Of a stretch of DNA of 13,825 bases, positions 7,862 to 13,825 are shown piece after piece. The stretch covers positions 1-13,825 of the forward strand of contig JANDJZ010000327.1 of assembly GCA_027943245.1 (NCBI GenBank), in the 5' to 3' direction. The translations under genes were made by a program, and so were the position numbers. The DNA is from Acanthamoeba sp. SK_2022b. Lineage: Eukaryota > Discosea > Longamoebia > Acanthamoebidae. The number at the start of each line of letters is the position of its first letter. The first letter of the stretch is position 1. Under the pieces are notes generated by a model. It saw only the letters and a program-made list of their open reading frames with translations. It did not search any database and was not told the DNA's origin.

Positions 7862-10658
7862 ATGGAGTCACTGAGAGAGAAGCTGACGCACAACGCCCCG
7901 GCTCGGCACGCGCGGGAGCTGCAGCGCAGGCTGCCGCACGTGTTGGAAACCAACAAGGTTCGACAGGCCAACGACGCTGAAGCCGCCACCAAGAAGAACG
8001 CACGCCAGCGCTTGAAGCTCGAGAAGCACCAGGACAAGCTCGAAAAGCTGCGACTCACTCAGCGGACGCACCACCGCAGGGTAAAAACCCGCCACCGTCC
8101 TCAGTACCCACCTCAGGTACGTCCTTGACACGATGGCTTGTGTTTAGCTTGTAAAATTTTGTTATTATTTTTTTTTTGTTATTTGCATTGTATCTTATTT
8201 GAATGATATTTTATCCATATATCTATATTTACAAGAGCAGCAGGTGACAGATTGGGAGTTGAAGGAACGGTGGGAGGAGGCGCGGGAAGAAGCTGGCGGG
8301 CTGCTGCCTGACGACTGGCGCTACCACAACGACGACGAGCGCGATGGCAGCTACGTTCACCGATGCGTGAACTGGCTCGGCCACACCGAGTACGACCTCT
8401 CCTACGCCTTCATAGAAGAATCCATAGAAATGACGCTCTCGTCAATCGATGGGTCCATACCTGATCGTATCGCTCGTCTCAGTGAGCAGAGAAGGCTGAG
8501 CGCGCTGTACAGCCTGCACGCCTTCCTGTCCCCGCTGCCGGCCGACCAGCAGGAGGGCGACCTGTCCGACGACATCGACATCCTGCTGTGTAACCACGCA
8601 GAGGCCATCATGGGACATCTGAGGCGATGCCTTGACACCAGCGAGCGATCAACAGAGGAGAAGGCCGTGGCGCTGATGGTGGCCGGGCTCGTGTGCCTGT
8701 GGTCTCGCGACTCGCTCGAGGCCGCGCGCGAAAGCAAACTGCTGGCCGCACTCACCGCCATCGCCACAACCGCCACCGACGAGACTGAGACCGGTGCCAG
8801 CAAGGACAGCCACCTTAAGCTGAGGAGCGATGACCTCCGCGCAGCGGTGCGCCTTTCCCACGACCCCGCGAGCCGGTCATCCATTAGCGCGTGGTGAGTG
8901 CTCACCAGCGGGCGCGTGGCGGCAGACGATCGAGGTGCTGGGCGTGGTCAGCTTCCTCGACTTCTACAACAACCACGCGTGCGGCATTGAGATGGACGAT
9001 GAGGTGAACGTGATCGTCGGCGCCCTGCTCGTGCCTGCGTGCGTCGACTCGGGTGCCACCGCCTGCTTGGTCGACGCCGCTGTGCAGGCCATCGGACTCC
9101 TCGGCACGCTCTGGTCTCCGCAGCGCGTGGCTACATGGATCGAAGAGTAGGCCTCCCTTGCTGGTTACCGCGCCACCTTAAGGGGGTAGCCTAAATGTGT
9201 CGACTAACTCGCGGCCAGGAACGTGGAATTGTTGCTGGGATGGCTGAGCCACGACGCCGCCCGTGTCCGCCAGGCTGCTGTCGACACGCTCCTCGTCTTC
9301 CTGTCCCTGATTCTTGACCAGGACGTCGGCGACGACGACAGCGACGAAGGCACGAAACCTGATGTCCCGAGGGCGCAGGTGGGCCAGCACGATCTGTATC
9401 GGCTCACGGCCGCCGTCGAGCCGCTGGCTGAGACGTGCTATCGCGCGAGCCGAGAGGAGTCCCACCTACGACGCAGCGCTGAACGACTGTGTGGCCTGAT
9501 CTCGCTTTTGGAAGAAAATGAGGAGAGCCACCGAGACGACGAGGCCCACGACGACTACGACGAAGAGCAGGAGGTACAAGCCGTGCCGCACCTGCGGCTG
9601 GTGTTGGAAACCGCGCCCATCGACCACGACGCCGCAGTCTACCAACCGGAACTCGTCGTGTACACCGAATGGTACATTTATCAGATTTTATTAATATATC
9701 TCGAATGTTTTCCATTTATTTTTTTTTCAGTTTTTGGTTCTGCGTTTAGTTCTGACAGTGGCTCTACGTCAGGCACATGAGGCAACTGCGGTCTCTTCTT
9801 GCTGTGGCCGGGCCGTCTCTGCCCGCCTACGCCCAGGTACTCAGTTGCTCCAGGGTCAAATGTGAACTGCTGGCGATATCAATACGAGAGCGCGTTGGTG
9901 CAGGGCGACCTCTTGGTGGCTCTGATGCGTGACATGATCGAGGACAACGAGCTCGTTGTCGGCTGTCGCGCTCCAAGCGATCGTTATGCTCCTTCGCAGG
10001 TATTGGACACCGACGGAACTACGGCCGTCAGACAGCATTACAACTACGTACGGCTGTCTAGTGAGCAACACACACAACACAACATACAAACACCACACAC
10101 CACACACAACATGCACAACATGCACACGCACATGCACACATGCACACCACACAAGCTCAAAGATTTGTGCTTGGCGTGGTCACAGAAACGGGCCAAGGGG
10201 ATGAATAAGAGCAAGGGCGTTGTCGACCGTGCCTACCCCAAGCCCCTGAAGTTGCCCCGGCCAACGCACTCGAAGGGCGCCAAGGTTGGTGAACACTTGG
10301 AAGCAGAAAGCAGAAGACACAGCAGCGACCGCAACCACTGATCATCCCTCTCATGAATGTGTTGGGTGCAGCGGCTGACCTCGGCGGAGGCGTACGTGCT
10401 CCGACACGGCCACGGCCAGGCCCTACCCCACGGCAGCATCGTCGTGGCCTCGAAAGGCATCGGTTGCACCATCGAGAAGCCACCTCGGTGCGCTACACAC
10501 CAACTTAGGTCGCACGCGCCAGAATTTAACCATCTCTTTCTTGCGTCTGCCCACACAGGATCGAAGAGAACACGAACCGATCGCAGGATCCGCGAAATGT
10601 AGCCTCTGTGATGAAGCACGTCGATGTAGACGCCGTGCGCTTTGTGCGTCTGTCGTGA
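7862..10658 (+). CDS. Interferon-related developmental regulator (IFRD) family protein
   Basis: Nine exons join in phase to about 684 aa: 7862-8116, 8244-8846, 8926-9146, 9219-9671, 9773-9836, 9904-10047, 10186-10284, 10372-10487 and 10559-10658. IFRD proteins (human IFRD1/2) are helical-repeat regulators acting in transcription and in ribosome/translation control. Visible matches to the family as I know it: an IERCL-like HLRRCLDTSERSTEEKAVAL, LRAATIEVLGVVSFLDFY, then LSHDAARVRQAAVDTLLVFL, an LTAAVEPLAETCYRASREES block, and VVYTEWHMRQLRSLLAV corresponding to the IFRD C-terminal W...HTYDTFKEVL region. This is followed by QHYNY then a basic KRAKGMNKSKGVVDRAY, like the family's KARTKARSKCRDKRA. 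The first exon (85 aa) is basic and probably coiled-coil, unlike animal IFRD. Acidic low-complexity loops occur near 9318-9350 and 9510-9570, and about 70 residues extend past the family end. Several splice choices are ambiguous (see findings). Confidence 0.72.
10062..10150. repeat. CA-rich tract in IFRD-like intron
   Basis: An imperfect CA-rich repeat of roughly 90 bp built from ACACA, CACAA and CATGCACA units. It lies within the intron I place at 10048-10185. Confidence 0.85.
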
Positions 10659-10866
10659 GCGTAGTTGCCTCTTTTTGTTTTCTTTTTCTCGTCCAAAAAA
10701 CATAGAAAAATGCAGAGCACGCAGCCGTTGGCCAAACGCTTCCCGCCAAAAGTTTAGAACAGCGAGCGTACCGTTGCTCAAGGTTAACATTTTCGACGCC
10801 GTAGGATCCAACTCATAACACTTGGCCATAACCTAAAAGCCCGGCAGAAGACGAACAGTAAGAAGC
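10659..10866. other. Spacer between IFRD-like and Aurora genes
   Basis: These 208 bp carry a T-rich then A-rich stretch at about 10667-10710, probably the 3' UTR of the IFRD-like gene, then about 150 bp that must hold the Aurora promoter. No canonical AATAAA or TATA box was seen. Confidence 0.5.
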
Positions 10867-12314
10867 ATGCTCAGAGAATTTGAAGACCCATTGCTTGTCT
10901 TTCAGGACATTTGTGCGGAGGACAAGGAAAACGTCGCGCCGCGATCGACCTCAACATCGTCATCCAGCGGGCTGCACCCGCTGATGTCGCGAACGGCTCC
11001 CGCAATCAAGAAGACATGGAGCCTGGATGATTTTGAGGTGGGACGCAAGCTGGGCAAGGGGCGCTTCGGAAATGTATACGTCGCGCGGGAGAAGAGGACC
11101 AAGTTCATCGTGGCACTCAAGGTCATCTTCAAAGAGCAACTCGAGAAGAACAGGGTCGAGCACCAGCTCAGGCGCGAGATTGAGATTCAGTCACATTTGC
11201 GGTACCATTATTACCTCTACAAGCCCAATTTTAATGGCAGGTGCTGAAAATCAAAACATGTTGTTTGCTTCAGACATCCCAACGTGCTGCGCCTGTATGG
11301 ATTCTTCCACGACAAGACCCGCGTGTTCTTGATCCTCGAGGTTCCGGCCCCCACCCTAGGCCTCGCGATCTTTTTCTCGAGATCTAACGTGTGCCCTCTT
11401 GCCCTCGCCTCTTGTAGTTCGCCCCAGGCGGAGAGCTCTACGCCGTGCTCAACAAGGTGCAGCGCTTCGACGAGAAGACCGCGGCCGAGGTACCACACAC
11501 ACTCACACATAACTCTGGCCAGAGCCATGTCTCGCTCACACCCCCTACCCCGTATAGTACATCTACTCGATCGCCGACGCGTTGTGGTACTGCCACACCA
11601 AGAACACCATCCACAGGGACATCAAGCCCGAGAACCTGCTCATCGGCGTCCACGGCGAGATCAAGATCGCCGACTTTGGCTGGTCCGTGCACGACCCCAA
11701 AGTGAGGTAAGCGCTCGTCTCCTTCTCGCATGTGTGTGTCTTGTGTGCTGAACGGCGGCTCGCTTCTCGTTTGTGTGCGTCTATGCGTGCAGCACGCACG
11801 GTCCGCGAAGAAAGACGCTGTGCGGTACGCTCGACTACCTCCCGCCCGAGATGTTGGAGTCCAAGCCGCACGACGCCAAGGTCGACAACTGGAGCTTGGG
11901 CGTCCTCCTCTACGAATGTACGTCTCCACATCCACGTCCATCATCGCCGCTCGATCTCCACTTCAGCATCTCTAGATGTTCACCAACAACATCAATATGT
12001 TAATATTCTTGAAAACACCACACAGTCCTGGTTGGGAGGCCACCATTCGAAACTGAGACACAGAGTGGCACCGTAGCCCGCATCAAGACCGTCTCCATCA
12101 GCTACCCGCCCGACCTCATCCCGGCCGGTATACACCGCACAACTCCATGAGATGCAAATGATTCCTGCATACTGACCCCCCCCCTCGGTGATGGCGTACA
12201 GGCGCACGCGACTTGATCTCGAGGCTGCTGCAGAAAGACCCGGCGCAGAGGTTGTCGTTGCAGCAGATGATGGAGCACCCGTGGATCAAGCAGCACGTCA
12301 AGAAGTACTACTGA
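10867..12314 (+). CDS. AURK: Aurora-family mitotic serine/threonine kinase
   Basis: Seven exons (10867-11201, 11274-11340, 11418-11489, 11558-11706, 11793-11917, 12026-12127, 12202-12314) join in phase to 320 aa. Aurora kinases control spindle assembly and chromosome segregation. Kinase landmarks: glycine loop [10 protein letters not shown] (62-71), beta-3 Lys85 in VALKV, helix C Glu104, HRD Asp179 in [14 protein letters not shown] Asp197 in IADFGWSVH, and the family-diagnostic activation loop [16 protein letters not shown] with phospho-acceptor Thr216 (human Aurora A Thr288). The C-lobe has [17 protein letters not shown] and HPWI. The short N-terminus has a KEN box at residues 20-22, and R-L-S-L in the C-lobe sits where Aurora A has its D-box (RPML). 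All catalytic residues are intact, so it should be active. It faces the SNIP1-like gene tail to tail. Confidence 0.97.
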
Positions 12315-12410
12315 GCTTCCCAACAACCAGGAGCTCCTCTACTCCGTTTTGCCTCCCTCTACTTCTGCTTTTGCCTGCGCTTTGGACGCGACAGGCACTG
12401 GCCTCTTCAA

Positions 12411-12416
12411 AATAAA
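12411..12416 (+). terminator. Poly(A) signal AATAAA of the Aurora gene
   Basis: A canonical AATAAA lies 97 bp past the Aurora stop codon, before the convergent gene's stop at 12526. The rest of the 12315-12525 spacer shows nothing further. Confidence 0.65.
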
Positions 12417-12525
12417 CCCTTTCCGTGTAGAGCACAAGTAGCAACAAGCTGTTTGCTTGCTCTTGCGAGACTGAGCGCACGCGTGAGAGAGACGAGGCGC
12501 ATTGAAGATAACGTTGAACTTTTGC

Positions 12526-13467
12526 TCAACGTCGCTTGTAGCGTTCCTGCTGCAGGACGTACTGGCGCGTAGAACAGCCCATAACCACCGTGTCGCCCTC
12601 CTTCAGCTCCGCGTATCTGGCGGCCAGGCCGGAACGAAGGGTGAGGCTTGCTCCAGTACGCTGGGGTAGAGAGAGGCCACGTACTCGTTGGGCTTCAGCT
12701 TCTGCTTGTTGAGGAAGGTCCCGTTCGCGCTGCCCACGTCGATGAGGTACGGCCTGATGGTACCGCCCACCTCACGGAACTGCAGCGCCGCGTGCTGCTT
12801 GCTACACGACTCGTGCGCCGTCACGATATCCGCCAACTCGGCCTCCCTGCCAAACAGGTAGCAGCTCCGCTTGGACACGTCGAGCGGCGCCCCCAGCGCC
12901 TGCCCGCTCTTGAAGACGTGCAGCACCCACGCCCGGTCCGGCTTCTTCGCATCGCTCGGCTCCTGCGATTCGTCGCCAGTCAGCCAATCTCCCCTGCCCT
13001 CTACACTGCCGCGCACGCACGCACGCCTACGCATGGGCGAACCTTGTGCTTGAGGTGGGCGGCCATGGCGGCCCTCCGTCTGGCGGCCTCGGTCTCGGCG
13101 TTGCCCTCGCCCTCGTCGTCCCACTCGCTCTTCCTCCTCTCCTCCCTCGTGCTCTCCTCCGGCTTCGCCGTCGTCGTCGCCTTCTTCTCGTTCTCGCTGT
13201 CGCTGTCGCTGTCCTTGTCTTCCGCCTCCTCCTCATCGGCTCCGCCCTCGAGCTTCCGCTTCTTGCGCCGCTTCTCCTCCTTGAGGCGCCTCCGCTCGTC
13301 CTTGCGCTTTCGCTTCTCCTCCTTGCGCCGCAGCTTCTCCTGCTCTCTGAGCTGCTCCTGCCGCTCCTTCAGCTTCTTCTCCGCCTCCTCCTTCTCCTGC
13401 TTCTTCTTCTTGTCCACCTCGCGCAGCACCCTCTGCAGCACGCCCGCCCAACCTCACGTCAATCAAC

Positions 13468-13503
<36 letters not shown>

Positions 13504-13697
13504 CACGCACACACGCACACACACACACATGTGTGCGCGCGTGGGCGGGCGCATACGTCGTGCTCCCGCTCGAGGGCGGTCTCGATCATGCGGTCGCGGT
13601 AGGAGGTCCCCGCGGTGGAGAGCTGGCGGTTCATGCGCCGCTTCTTGTAGTCGTCGTCCCGGTCCGAGACCCTGCTCTTCCTGTACTCGGCGAACGG
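12526..13697 (-). CDS. SNIP1: FHA-domain nuclear protein, SNIP1/DAWDLE-like, 5' truncated
   Basis: Four exons are visible (complement of 13697-13557, 13432-13043, 12998-12685 and 12616-12526), joining in phase; the first exons lie beyond the window. The C-terminal half is a forkhead-associated domain that binds phosphothreonine: YLFGREAELADIV, HESCSKQHAALQF, YLIDVGSANGTFLN carry the G-R, S-x-Q-H and N-G-T-x-x-N signatures, and the ending YAELKEGDTVVMGCSTRQYV matches the YYELKEKD...SSREYVLL ending of human SNIP1. That family works in pre-mRNA splicing (spliceosome/RES-type complex) and, in plants, microRNA processing. The upstream part is a long Lys/Glu/Arg helix, consistent with a coiled coil, followed by an acidic Asp-Ser stretch. 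Stop is TGA at 12528-12526. The 12999-13042 intron is only 44 bp with a GAG acceptor, so that junction is less certain. Confidence 0.88.
13466..13530. repeat. (CA)n microsatellite in SNIP1-like intron
   Basis: A CA tract of about 65 bp, interrupted by TAGCACG. It lies inside the minus-strand intron 13433-13556, so it is a TG tract in the sense strand. Confidence 0.95.
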
Positions 13698-13710
13698 CTG
13701 ATGATCGTAT

Positions 13711-13741
13711 GTGCGTGTGTGTGCGTTTGTGTGTGTGCGTG

Positions 13742-13823
<82 letters not shown>

Positions 13824-13824
13824 G
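13711..13824. repeat. (TG)n plus (GA)n compound microsatellite at window end
   Basis: About 90 bp of mostly TG repeats followed by about 23 bp of GA repeats, running to the edge of the window. It lies upstream of the acceptor at 13698-13699 of the minus-strand gene, so it is presumably intronic, and reads CA and TC in the sense strand. Confidence 0.95.
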
Positions 13825-13825
13825 C

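Noticed and set aside
8199..8243. Independent start of the IFRD-like gene inside 8199-8243
   Set aside because: The codon at 8199 is TTG and the region is AT/T-rich like an intron, with a strong donor at 8117 and acceptors at 8237-8243.
8894..8925. GTGAGT donor at 8894 in the IFRD-like gene
   Set aside because: It would leave a 32-bp intron and the wrong phase; the donor at 8847 gives a 79-bp intron and restores the conserved frame.
10233..10829. 198-codon minus-strand open frame over the end of the IFRD-like gene
   Set aside because: It spans sense exons, introns and the following spacer with no recognisable domain; the sense strand has in-phase splice sites and conserved motifs.
13711..13825. 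Telomeric or CRISPR-like repeat at the window edge
   Set aside because: It is simple (TG)n/(GA)n with no telomere unit and no spaced direct repeats.

Overview
This is an intron-dense, GC-rich eukaryotic nuclear window with very short spacers. Conserved proteins appear only after removing many small GT-AG introns (mostly 65-170 bp), and long (GT)n/(CA)n tracts sit inside introns. Compactness, intron style and gene content (a lysosomal-type chitobiase, an Aurora kinase, an IFRD homologue, a reticulon-fold protein) suggest a free-living amoebozoan, most likely Acanthamoeba-like. The organism is an inference. All exon junctions below were derived by hand from splice signals, reading phase and remembered family sequence, without any alignment or database search.

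Layout. 1-586 (+): last three exons of a phosphatidylinositol phosphate kinase. 701-2125 (-): 310-aa reticulon-homology membrane protein with a C-terminal LIR-like motif, possibly an ER-phagy receptor. 2373-3234 (-): 261-aa hydrophilic protein with two 84-residue His/Glu repeats and a CsbD-like tail. 3665-4485 (-): complete cyclophilin A-type peptidyl-prolyl isomerase, 171 aa. 4747-6856 (+): di-N-acetylchitobiase (GH18), 11 exons, with an uncertain C-terminal run-on. 6801-7667 (+): GNAT N-acetyltransferase. 7862-10658 (+): IFRD-family protein, 9 exons. 10867-12314 (+): complete Aurora kinase, 7 exons. 12526 to beyond 13697 (-): SNIP1/DAWDLE-type FHA protein, 5' end missing.

The genes do not form a pathway and look like ordinary housekeeping neighbours. 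They include convergent pairs (PIPK/reticulon-like, Aurora/SNIP1-like), one divergent pair sharing about 260 bp (cyclophilin/chitobiase), and a tandem + series from 4747 to 12314. No RNA gene, mobile element, CRISPR or prokaryotic feature was seen. The points most worth a second look are the reticulon-fold plus LIR combination, the repeat protein of unknown function, the mixed Aurora A/B signature, the hairpin at the first convergent 3' junction, the chitobiase/GNAT overlap, and several ambiguous splice sites in the IFRD-like gene.
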